Shown: piece by piece, positions 12,183-20,001 of the stretch | How the letters are laid out: the number at the start of each line of letters is the position of its first letter | Position numbering within the stretch: the first letter of the stretch is position 1 | From: JAAXVZ01 sp964392465 | GTDB taxonomy: Archaea > Nanobdellota > Nanobdellia > Woesearchaeales > GW2011-AR15 | NCBI GenBank assembly: GCA_964392465.1 | Contig: CAYMPC010000017.1 | Coordinates: 1-20,310, forward strand | DNA: 20,310 bases | Direction: 5' to 3' | Notes under the pieces: generated by a model | Databases searched by the model: none | Seen by the model: only the letters and a program-made list of their open reading frames with translations | Told to the model about the DNA's origin: nothing | Program-made: the position numbers and the translations under genes

Positions 12183-13496
12183 TTATGTTGAATTAGTTGA
12201 CTCTTTTTTAATTTTTTTAATATACTCCTCAATTTTATATGTGCCTAAAACAGGTGCTTCCAACCATCCTTCCCATGCTGCCTGTGCTAATCTTCCATTT
12301 TGAAGCCAGTAAAAAAGCCAATCATTTATGTATTCTGGGCTTTCCTGCACAAATCCGCTGCCTATATGGCTAAGCCATTCTTTATTATAATTTTCATGTG
12401 CCCCTATAGGAGGCGCGATTATAATTGGAATTCCAAGCGCAGTATAGAAAGATAATTCACTTGGCTTTGTCCATAGAATATCTGTTGTTCTTAATTTTTG
12501 GTTGAAGGTTACAAAATAATCTTTTTTATTTAATTCAAAAATAATTTCAATACTTTTACCAATCTCCTCTTTCAGCCCGAGTTCTTCAATTGCTTTTTCA
12601 TAATAAGAACGAACATAAAGTCTTGTACCTGCTGATAAATTAACTTTTATCTGATGTGAGATTATTTTTTCTTTTAATGCTTTTAATATTTTTGCGCCCA
12701 CCTCAACTAATGCTCCTGCCCCTCCTACTGCATAAGTCAATGTAAGAGGATGATTGCTTTTATTAGGCAGTTTGAATCCCAGTTTTTTATTAATTGTATC
12801 TTGATATACTTTGATGAAAGCTCTATTTGGATCTAAGTTTATTAGTCTATTTGCTAAGTCTCTTTTTAATATTTCCTGTTTCTCTCCTCCTATATTTTCT
12901 TTTGGTAAGGGAAATCCTGTAAGAATTATTTTATCTTCGGAGATACCATATTCTCTCAACCTTACTGCAACATGTACACATGGCGCAAAGTAAGTTATTG
13001 TATTTTTTTCAGGATTATCAATAATCCATGCCCTTGCAATATCTGTGTCTGTTGCAATACAATATATATTCTTTAATCCTAAATAATGAGCTGCAATTGC
13101 AGGAATAGGGTGTGTTGCTATTAAGGGAAGATTTCTGTTTTTTACATAATCAACCAGGCTTTTACACAATCCTTTTTTAAAGATCTGTTTTTTAAGTAAA
13201 ATTACTTGAAAGTCTGGTTTTGACAAATCTCTAAAAGGGTAAAAAGGCGAAATATACTGAAATTTATCATAAATCCCAAAAGCAAATTTTCCAACAAAAG
13301 GAAAGGTCTTTAATCGTGAGAGAAATTCATAAAGCGATCTTGTCTTTTCCCAAATTTTCTGCTCTTCATAAGAGATTATTCTGTCATTGTTTGCTGTTAT
13401 TATTCTTTCATATGCAATATCTTTCAAAGGATAAGCTGCTCTTTGGTGACCATAGCCCATATCAACCGAAATAATCCAGGCAGTTCCGTCTTTCAT
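12183..13496 (-). CDS. GT-B fold glycosyltransferase, MurG/MGDG-synthase-like
   Basis: A 437-residue, apparently soluble protein. The N-terminal motif DMGYGHQRAA (residues 12-21) resembles the glycine-rich GxGH loop of the GT28/MGDG synthase group. The C-terminal part has the nucleotide-sugar-binding pattern: LWTKPSELSFYTALGIPIII, then PPIGAHENYN, around residues 343-375. A central Gly-rich strand AVGGAGALVEVGAKIL begins the second Rossmann domain. The family transfers a sugar from a nucleotide donor to a lipid or other acceptor; donor and acceptor cannot be told. It has its own promoter area (TATA-like TTTTTAAA around 13519-13527 on the minus strand) and no SD sequence, suggesting a leaderless mRNA. 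It is transcribed divergently from the VWA operon. Confidence 0.72.
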   Translation of the reverse strand: MKDGTAWIISVDMGYGHQRAAYPLKDIAYERIITANNDRIISYEEQKIWEKTRSLYEFLSRLKTFPFVGKFAFGIYDKFQYISPFYPFRDLSKPDFQVILLKKQIFKKGLCKSLVDYVKNRNLPLIATHPIPAIAAHYLGLKNIYCIATDTDIARAWIIDNPEKNTITYFAPCVHVAVRLREYGISEDKIILTGFPLPKENIGGEKQEILKRDLANRLINLDPNRAFIKVYQDTINKKLGFKLPNKSNHPLTLTYAVGGAGALVEVGAKILKALKEKIISHQIKVNLSAGTRLYVRSYYEKAIEELGLKEEIGKSIEIIFELNKKDYFVTFNQKLRTTDILWTKPSELSFYTALGIPIIIAPPIGAHENYNKEWLSHIGSGFVQESPEYINDWLFYWLQNGRLAQAAWEGWLEAPVLGTYKIEEYIKKIKKESTNST

Positions 13497-13530
13497 TGTA
13501 TTTTTTTTAGAAGTTGAAGTTTAAAAATTT

Positions 13531-13548
13531 AGCGATAGCAAAGCGATA
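13531..13548. repeat. Tandem AGCGATA heptamers in the divergent promoter region
   Basis: AGCGATA occurs at 13531-13537 and 13542-13548, 11 bp apart or about one helical turn. It lies just upstream of the glycosyltransferase's predicted TATA box and about 100 bp before that of the VWA operon. Such spacing fits an activator or repressor site, but two heptamers are weak evidence. Confidence 0.25.
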
Positions 13549-13640
13549 CACCTATTAAACGAGTTATTTGTCTCTTTTTATCCTGTTTGCAAAATCCATA
13601 AACGCATAAACTGTTCTTTTTTATTGTCCTTTTCGTAACT

Positions 13641-13648
13641 TATTTAAA
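13641..13648 (+). promoter_or_regulatory. TATA box of the VWA operon
   Basis: TATTTAAA centred 28 nt before ATG 13673, with no SD sequence in between, suggests a leaderless operon mRNA. Confidence 0.55.
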
Positions 13649-13672
13649 CCTTTGTTGTCTTTGTAAAAGTTG

Positions 13673-15484
13673 ATGGAGTTATTTGGTTATGTTTTTGAAA
13701 TAGGCAATAAACTTGGATTCTATAGCCTTTTCTCTTTTATTGTTTTAATTATATTATATCTCATGAGGCCAAAACCTTTAAAGAAAATAATTCCTAGCCT
13801 TATTTTTCTTGAGTCTTCTGATAAAAAATTCAATTTAATATCTTTTTTTAGGAGATTCATAAAAGACTGGCTTTTATTGCTGCAAATTTTTATCGTCCTT
13901 TTCTTATGTATCGCTGCTTTAGACATTACCACAACAGCTTATATTAAAAAAATAAATAATGAGGTTGTTTTTGTGGTTGATGCTTCTGCCAGTTCTCAAG
14001 CAGAATATAATGGAAAATTGCTTTTTAATCTATATAAAGATACTGCTAAAAAAAAGATTGGTGTAATGAATTCTATTGTTTTAATAAAAAATACGCCTGA
14101 AATTGTGGTTAAACAAACTAACCCCTTAACAACATTCAATACTTTGAACTCAATAAAGCCTAGTGATTCTTTGAGCAATATATGGGATGCCATGATGATA
14201 GCCGGAGACATTGCAAACCCAAAAGCGAATATTGTTGTTTTGAGTGATTTTGCAGACAGTAATAATAGAGATTTGTCTGTAGCTAAAAAAATCTTGGAAG
14301 CAAAAGGATTTAATGTTGAATTGATTAATCCGAAAGAAAGAGAAATAAGAAATATAGGTGTTATTGATTATAAAATTTCAGGAGAAAAAATTACCCTTGC
14401 TATAAAAAATTATGATTCAGAAGAAAGAGAAATAAAAGTAATGAATAACGGGGAAATGATAAAGATTCCTGCCTTTTCGGTTAGAGAAGTTTTACTTAAT
14501 CTAGACAAAGAAAAAAGTGAAATAGAAATAGAAACAAAAGATGATTTTAAGTTAGATGATACTCTCAAAATTATTCTACCAAAAGAGAGCCAAAGATCTG
14601 TTTTATTTATTACAAATAAAAAAGAAAGTTATGCAAAGGCTGCATTTGAATCTATCCCTTCTTTATCTTTTAAAAAAGCAGAACCACCTATAGTTACAGT
14701 TGGAGATCAAAAAATTATTGTTTTGGATAATGTTAATTATGATTCTATTTTGCCAGGTACTATCGAAAAAATAAAAACGCAGGTTATTTCTGGAAATTCC
14801 TTAATTATTTTGGCCCAGGATAAAATGGATTTAGTCAAGTTGGGGGATTTATTGCCAATAGAAATTATTGAAACATTAAACCAAGATGTCGGTATAATAA
14901 ACAGCGCAACAACTAAAGAGCTAAAAGATTTTAATTTTGGATTATCAACAAGGTATTATAAATCAACTTTAAAAAACACCAATAGCATTATAATAGCAGA
15001 GGCAAATGATAAAAGCAATAGCCCTATTATAGTTCTTTCGAAATATGGGCAAGGAAATATTTTATTTTATGGAATATTTGATGAGCATAATCAATTTAAA
15101 TTGACAACACAATATCCTTTGTTTTGGATAAATATAATTGGATTGCTGATAGCTAAAGAAGATTATACCCAAGTCAACTTAAAAGTGGGAAATATAATTT
15201 ATGGGAAAGAGATAAAAGACCCAAAAGGAAATAAATTCAACAATTATCTAACAACTGAAAAAACAGGTTTTTATAGAGTTGATGATAAAGAAATTGCAGT
15301 TAACTTAGTAAATTCTCTAGAATCTGACTTAAATAGAGGAAATATAAAAAAAGGAGATGCTGAGAGCAGCGATACTAATCAAAGGGTTAAGCAAACACTA
15401 GAGATTTTACCCTTCTTGATTCTGAGTATTATACTGCTTTCTTTTTTAGAATTGTATATCTTAAAAAAAAGGGGGGATATTTAG
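13673..15484 (+). CDS. BatA-like VWA-domain membrane protein
   Basis: A 603-residue membrane protein. The first 90 residues are the BatA/aerotolerance N-terminal layout: TM1 at about 15-31, the linker RPKPLKKIIPSLIFLESSDK, and TM2 at about 66-84. A VWA domain follows, with metal-site motif D103-A-S-A-S107 and later VVLSDFAD. Residues from about 300 to 540 form a mixed region ending in IVLSKYGQGNILFYGIF, like the amidotransferase-like part of such proteins. A C-terminal TM (LPFLILSIILLSFLELYIL) closes it. TTG at 13670 could extend the frame by one codon, but ATG 13673 fits the TATA distance. It is first of four tightly packed genes and probably a client or partner of the MoxR/DUF58 pair. Confidence 0.85.
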   Translation: MELFGYVFEIGNKLGFYSLFSFIVLIILYLMRPKPLKKIIPSLIFLESSDKKFNLISFFRRFIKDWLLLLQIFIVLFLCIAALDITTTAYIKKINNEVVFVVDASASSQAEYNGKLLFNLYKDTAKKKIGVMNSIVLIKNTPEIVVKQTNPLTTFNTLNSIKPSDSLSNIWDAMMIAGDIANPKANIVVLSDFADSNNRDLSVAKKILEAKGFNVELINPKEREIRNIGVIDYKISGEKITLAIKNYDSEEREIKVMNNGEMIKIPAFSVREVLLNLDKEKSEIEIETKDDFKLDDTLKIILPKESQRSVLFITNKKESYAKAAFESIPSLSFKKAEPPIVTVGDQKIIVLDNVNYDSILPGTIEKIKTQVISGNSLIILAQDKMDLVKLGDLLPIEIIETLNQDVGIINSATTKELKDFNFGLSTRYYKSTLKNTNSIIIAEANDKSNSPIIVLSKYGQGNILFYGIFDEHNQFKLTTQYPLFWINIIGLLIAKEDYTQVNLKVGNIIYGKEIKDPKGNKFNNYLTTEKTGFYRVDDKEIAVNLVNSLESDLNRGNIKKGDAESSDTNQRVKQTLEILPFLILSIILLSFLELYILKKRGDI

Positions 15485-17869
15485 ATGATTTTTTCATTTA
15501 ATGGCATTCTTTTTGGGCAGATAACTTATTTATATCTATTAATTCCTCTATTAATTTTTCTTTATATTTTATTGAGAAAAAGATATGTTAATGAAGAACA
15601 AAGATTATACAAAAAAAAAGGGAAAAAAAGAATAATTTTTTTGATTAGAGTATTGTTTTTTGCTGCATTATTATTAGCATTATGCAATCCATATATTGAA
15701 AAAAAAGAAGAACAGGGCAACATTACTAAAATTAAAGTATTGATTGATGAATCTTATTCAACTAGATTATATGATATTGCTTCTGTTGAAAATACTCTTG
15801 AGAATATTAAAAAAGAGGGTATCTCTGTAGATATTGAAAAGCTTAATCTTGAAGATTACTCTTCTTTGGGAAACGCTATTTTAAATAATCTTGAACCTGA
15901 GCAAAATATTTTATTAGTTAGTGATGGACAAAATAATTTTGGAAGCTCTCTTGAAGATATTTCTCTTTTTGCAGGAAGCTTGAATTCAAGGATATTTGGA
16001 ATTGAACTTGAGCCAAAAAAAAGAGATGCTGCAATTTTAATAGAGGGTCCCTCAAAAGTGGTTTCTGAAGTTGAAAATACTTTTACTATTTCTTTAAAGG
16101 AAGTTGATAATATCCTTGAAAAAAGTATTAAAGTGTTTATTGATGAAATATTAGTATTCGAAGGGGAATATAAAAAACAAATCGAAGTGAAAAGAAGCTT
16201 CTCTTCGGGAAATCATGTTATCAAAGCAGTTCTAGAAACAGATGAATTAGACTTTTTTCCAGAGAATAATGTGTTTTACAAAACAGTAAGTGTCTATAAA
16301 AAACTAAAGATATTGCTAATTTCAGAAAACGGATCTCCTATTGAAAATCTGTATTCTCCTTTTTATAATTTGGACATAAGATCAACGCTTCCTAATAATC
16401 TAAATGAGTATTATGCAATAATCCTAAATAATGTGAATGCTGCCAAGCTATCTAATGATAACATTAACAGATTGGAAGAATTTGTAAGTGATGGAAATGG
16501 TCTCTTTGTGATAGGAGGGAAAGACTCATTTGATTGGGGAGATTATAATACTTCTCTAATTACAAGTATTTTGCCTGTTTCTGTAGGTATGGCAAATAAA
16601 AAGAAAGATATTACTAATATTGTTATTTTAATGGATACTGGAGCATCTGGAGCAGATACTATTGTAGAGGGAATTACTTATTTTGATGTGCAGAAAACTA
16701 TAGCAGCTGATATTGTAAGGAGTATAAGTCCAACAAACAAAGTAGGGATGATAGAAGCTAACTATAACTTAAATACGCTCACAGGATTATCTGAGCTTGG
16801 GCCTAAAAGAAGCCAACTCATCACAGATATAAGTTTGCTTAAACCAACTGGATTTAGCGAATTAAGATTTGCATATCAAAAAGCCCATGAGATGCTTAAA
16901 ATAACTAAAGGAAGCAAAAATATAGTAATAATAACAGATGGAAAACTTATACCTGTGGATCAATCTTTAACCCTAAATTTTGTGCAAAAGGCATATTTTG
17001 ATGGGATAAAAACGTTTATTATCGGTGTTGGCGAGAGTGCTGATGAAAATTTTTTAATGTCAGTCAAAGAATTAGGAGGAGGAGAATATTTCAGGACAGA
17101 TGAAAAAAATAAAATAATTATATATTTCGGAGATCCTTCCCAAACAAATCTTGATGATCTAAACATATTTGTTTATGATTCAAATCATTTTATTACAAAA
17201 GAATTAAAGGAATTAGGAAGTATTTATGGATTTAATAGTGTTTACCCAAAAGCAAATGCAAGGTTATTATTGACTACAAATACTGGAGATCCTGTTTTAA
17301 CAATCTGGAACTATGGATTAGGGAGAGTTGCTGCCCTTTCTACAGATGACGGCTCAACATGGGTGCCTGATTTATTGGAAATTGAGAGCTCAAAAGCTTT
17401 AATAAAGACGTTAAATTGGCTTATAGAAGATCCTGAAAGAAAAAACTCTTTGATTATAGAGCTTCCAGAACTTAGATTAGGAGAAAATAGTATAATTACA
17501 GTTAAGTCTGATTTTCCTCCAACCTCAGAAAAATTATCTTTTTATGAAATAAGTAAAGGGATTTTCAAAGCAAGCTATTACCCTAATACTACGGGGATTA
17601 TTAATTTATTGGTTCCAATGGCAGTAAATTATAAAAAGGAATATCTTAATATAGGTATTAACGAAGACTTTGAAAGGATTTTAAAAATCTCTGGAGGAGA
17701 ATTGCTGGAGAATGATGCTGCTATAATTGCTGATAAATTAAAATCAGTAGCAAAAGTAGATACTATTAAAAGGATTGATATTTCATGGCTTTTTATAATG
17801 ATTGCATGTATTATTTATTTGATTGAATTATTTATAAGAAGAATATTTGAAATGAAAATACGTGAATAA
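15485..17869 (+). CDS. Large membrane protein with two VWA domains and an amidotransferase-like region
   Basis: This 794-residue protein has two N-terminal TM helices (about 14-30 and 49-67), a first VWA domain (MIDAS D88-E-S-Y-S92; VSDGQN at 145-150), an Ig-like beta region (about 185-268) and the start of a class-I amidotransferase-like fold (about 273-367; FVIGGKDSFDWG). A second VWA domain follows (about 376-545; D384-T-G-A-S388, T455, ITDG at 483-486). The amidotransferase-like fold appears to resume at VLTIWNYGLGRVAALSTDDG. One TM lies near the C terminus. The second MIDAS has Gly where Ser is usual. No catalytic Cys triad is evident, so it is probably not an enzyme. ATG directly follows the upstream stop, with a G-rich SD (GGGGGGAT). 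Confidence 0.85.
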   Translation: MIFSFNGILFGQITYLYLLIPLLIFLYILLRKRYVNEEQRLYKKKGKKRIIFLIRVLFFAALLLALCNPYIEKKEEQGNITKIKVLIDESYSTRLYDIASVENTLENIKKEGISVDIEKLNLEDYSSLGNAILNNLEPEQNILLVSDGQNNFGSSLEDISLFAGSLNSRIFGIELEPKKRDAAILIEGPSKVVSEVENTFTISLKEVDNILEKSIKVFIDEILVFEGEYKKQIEVKRSFSSGNHVIKAVLETDELDFFPENNVFYKTVSVYKKLKILLISENGSPIENLYSPFYNLDIRSTLPNNLNEYYAIILNNVNAAKLSNDNINRLEEFVSDGNGLFVIGGKDSFDWGDYNTSLITSILPVSVGMANKKKDITNIVILMDTGASGADTIVEGITYFDVQKTIAADIVRSISPTNKVGMIEANYNLNTLTGLSELGPKRSQLITDISLLKPTGFSELRFAYQKAHEMLKITKGSKNIVIITDGKLIPVDQSLTLNFVQKAYFDGIKTFIIGVGESADENFLMSVKELGGGEYFRTDEKNKIIIYFGDPSQTNLDDLNIFVYDSNHFITKELKELGSIYGFNSVYPKANARLLLTTNTGDPVLTIWNYGLGRVAALSTDDGSTWVPDLLEIESSKALIKTLNWLIEDPERKNSLIIELPELRLGENSIITVKSDFPPTSEKLSFYEISKGIFKASYYPNTTGIINLLVPMAVNYKKEYLNIGINEDFERILKISGGELLENDAAIIADKLKSVAKVDTIKRIDISWLFIMIACIIYLIELFIRRIFEMKIRE

Positions 17870-17888
17870 AAATTAATGAGGAAATAAA

Positions 17889-18386
17889 ATGTCTTACTTA
17901 AAAAAAAGCCCCACCTTAGTAATATTTTTTTTGCTTGTATTGATTATTGGTATTTTTGCCTTTTCTGCTGTGTTTTACCAGAAATCTTTGTCAGGATTAA
18001 ATGACAAAATTTCAGATAAGGATGAAACAATAGAAAAATTAAATGCAGATATCTCCAGTTTGAATTTGAATTTGAGCAACATTAAGTCTCTTCTTGATCT
18101 CCAGATGATGAGAGAAGAAAATTTAACAGGGCTGTACACAGGATTAAAAAATGAGAGAGATACTCTGGAAAGTGAAAAAAAGAGTTTGCAAAAAAGAATT
18201 AATGATACTGAAACAGAGCTTTTTAAGGCTAAATTTGAAATTAATTTATTGGTAGAAGAAATATCTTCCATGAAATTAAATTATACTGAATTAAACAATT
18301 CTTACGAAGAGGTTTTGGATGATATAGAGGATGTATGTACAAAAGCATCTTTCTTAAACATATCTGAATGTGGAGAATATGACTAA
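17889..18386 (+). CDS. Membrane-anchored coiled-coil protein, sequon-rich
   Basis: A 165-residue protein with one N-terminal TM helix (about 8-29) after a positively charged start (MSYLKKSP), followed by a coiled coil over about 33-148. If the charge rule holds, the coil is outside the cell. That part has six N-x-S/T sequons (N61, N78, N105, N131, N136, N157) and two cysteines near the end (C150, C161) that could form a disulfide. I recognise no family; proteins of this shape occur in archaeal VWA operons as scaffolding partners, but that is an inference. The SD GAGG sits 9 bases before the ATG, 19 bases after the upstream stop. Confidence 0.75.
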   Translation: MSYLKKSPTLVIFFLLVLIIGIFAFSAVFYQKSLSGLNDKISDKDETIEKLNADISSLNLNLSNIKSLLDLQMMREENLTGLYTGLKNERDTLESEKKSLQKRINDTETELFKAKFEINLLVEEISSMKLNYTELNNSYEEVLDDIEDVCTKASFLNISECGEYD

Positions 18387-18404
18387 AAAAAGTAGGAAGA
18401 AAAA

Positions 18405-19175
18405 ATGAACGTAAAAAAGATGTATAATGAATTGATTTTCACGTCTCTTCTTCTTAATCTTTTTGATGCCTTGTTGAGTGCTGGTGCTATTTTTAGCATA
18501 GGATATTTTCTTGTTTACTTTTACAGGATTCCTGTGATAATTGCTCTGATTGCTTCAATTATATTTTTTTTTAGAAGTATAATCCTAAAGGTAAGACAGA
18601 ACAAGATCTTACTTTTAGAAAAGAAATATCCTAATTTAAAAGAAAGATTAAGAACCTCTTTTGAATTTCAAGAACATTCAAATACAGTTATAAATGATTT
18701 GCATACTGATATCCTTGGCTTAATGAAAAAAGTTGATATAAATGCTTTTTTTAGCTCTAAAAGAGTTGTCATGAAAAGCGCAATAATATGCGGAATGTTG
18801 TTGACTACACTTTATTTATCTTCTATAGGATTCGACTCTCTTGATATAAAAAATGCAATTATCAAATCTGATGTATACAGAAGAGGAACAGATTATTTTT
18901 CTGGCATTTTTGATGAAACAAGAGAAGAAACAAAAAATAGAAGCCTTCTGGATAAGCCTAATCTTATTGACAGCGGAAATAAAGAATTGAATATTTCAAT
19001 AGACACTTATAATACTGAGCTTGATATAAAAGACATTTCAGATCCAAAGAAAAATGATTTTGGAGGTAATTATCCAAAAGAGATTGCAGGAACTGCTGAA
19101 GAGGTTTATGAAGAAGAGATTCCAGAAGAGTATAAAGATGCTGTGAAAGAGTATTTTAAGAAGATTAATGAATAA
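18405..19175 (+). CDS. Three-TM membrane protein of the MoxR/VWA operon
   Basis: A 256-residue membrane protein. TM helices lie at about 17-37, 42-61 and 123-142; the loop between the second and third (about 62-122) is basic and helical, including LLEKKYPNLKERLRTSFEFQ. The long C-terminal part is hydrophilic and acidic and ends in EEIPEEYKDAVKEYFKKINE. A closing helix of the type (I/V)P-x-x-Y-x-x-x-V-x-x-YF is characteristic of membrane proteins encoded in bacterial MoxR/BatA operons, which supports the functional link, although overall similarity looks low. It is the last gene of the operon, 18 bases after the previous stop, with an SD-like AGTAGGAAG. Its exact role is unknown. Confidence 0.72.
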   Translation: MNVKKMYNELIFTSLLLNLFDALLSAGAIFSIGYFLVYFYRIPVIIALIASIIFFFRSIILKVRQNKILLLEKKYPNLKERLRTSFEFQEHSNTVINDLHTDILGLMKKVDINAFFSSKRVVMKSAIICGMLLTTLYLSSIGFDSLDIKNAIIKSDVYRRGTDYFSGIFDETREETKNRSLLDKPNLIDSGNKELNISIDTYNTELDIKDISDPKKNDFGGNYPKEIAGTAEEVYEEEIPEEYKDAVKEYFKKINE

Positions 19176-19177
19176 AT

Positions 19178-19187
19178 AAATATAAAA
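19178..19187 (+). promoter_or_regulatory. TATA box of trmI
   Basis: AAATATAAAA directly after the end of the VWA operon is centred about 27 nt before ATG 19211, implying an independent leaderless transcript. Confidence 0.5.
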
Positions 19188-19210
19188 CTAGACTATTTTT
19201 CTTAGTTATT

Positions 19211-19939
19211 ATGGCAAAGATGCTTGTTACTGAAAAGAACAGAAAATTTATGGTTAAAGACGAAGAGAAAGATCTTCATACTAATTTTGGCATGATTAAG
19301 GCAGAAGATATTAAGAAAGCTAAATCTGGAGATGTTGTAAGGAGCAATAAAGGACAGGAATTTGTTGTTTTTGATGCAGATTTTATTGATTTATATAGGA
19401 AGATTAAAAGAGGGGCACAAATAATTCCTCAAAAAGATATTGGCTTAATAATAACTGAAGCAGGATTAAATAAAGATTCTGTTGTAATTGAAGCAGGAGC
19501 AGGATCTGGCGCTTTAGGTTGTTTTTTAGCAAAGATTTGCAAAAAGGTTTATTCTTATGAAATAAGAAAGGATTTTTATGAATTAGTTAAGAAGAACATT
19601 GAATATTTAGAAATTGAAAATATGGAATTGAAGAATAAAGATGCTAAAGAGGGCTTTGATGAAAAAAAAGTTGATGCTGTAATTTTAGATTTACCTGAGC
19701 CTTGGGAACTATTAGAACAGGCAAAAAAAGCTTTGAAAATAGGTGGATTTTTAGTCTCATATAGTCCCACTATACCCCAAGTAATGGATTTTGTAGATAA
19801 GCTTGGAGAGGACTTTGTTTATTTGAAAACTTCTGAAATAATAGAGAGAGAATGGGAGATAAACAAAAGAAAAGTAAGACCTTTATCTAGAGGCATTGGT
19901 CATTCTGGGTTCTTGAGTTTTGCTAGGAGAGTTAAGTAA
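19211..19939 (+). CDS. trmI: tRNA (adenine-N1) methyltransferase TrmI
   Basis: The 242-residue product matches archaeal TrmI, which makes 1-methyladenosine at tRNA positions 57/58, a modification that stabilises the T-loop fold. The N-terminal beta domain (to about residue 65) contains the typical THFG-like turn as HTNFGMI. Motif I is VIEAGAGSGALGCFLAKI at about 94-111, the acidic SAM-binding strand is VYSYEIRKDF, and motif IV is AVILDLPEPWELL. The C-terminal substrate region includes VSYSPTIPQVMDFV and REWEINKRKVRPLSRGIGHS. It has its own TATA box and no SD sequence, and is not part of the upstream VWA operon. Confidence 0.94.
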   Translation: MAKMLVTEKNRKFMVKDEEKDLHTNFGMIKAEDIKKAKSGDVVRSNKGQEFVVFDADFIDLYRKIKRGAQIIPQKDIGLIITEAGLNKDSVVIEAGAGSGALGCFLAKICKKVYSYEIRKDFYELVKKNIEYLEIENMELKNKDAKEGFDEKKVDAVILDLPEPWELLEQAKKALKIGGFLVSYSPTIPQVMDFVDKLGEDFVYLKTSEIIEREWEINKRKVRPLSRGIGHSGFLSFARRVK

Positions 19940-19956
19940 CTACTAAAAAGTAGTTA
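19937..19956 (+). terminator. Hairpin overlapping the trmI stop codon
   Basis: TAACTAC 19937-19943 and GTAGTTA 19950-19956 form a perfect 7-bp stem with a 6-base loop, and the stop codon TAA is part of the stem. An A-rich stretch rather than a T-run follows, so classical intrinsic termination is uncertain. Confidence 0.4.
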
Positions 19957-19968
19957 AAAATAGAAAGA

Positions 19969-19989
19969 TTTATAAAGCCGTCTGGCTTT
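19969..19989 (+). promoter_or_regulatory. TATA box and overlapping inverted repeat before the GT2 gene
   Basis: TTTATAAA at 19969-19976 is centred about 29 nt before ATG 20002, again suggesting a leaderless start. The last three A of the TATA box begin an inverted repeat, AAAGCC 19974-19979 and GGCTTT 19984-19989, followed by more Ts. It could be an operator or the terminator of trmI. Confidence 0.45.
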
Positions 19990-20001
19990 TTGTCCTTTAT
20001 T

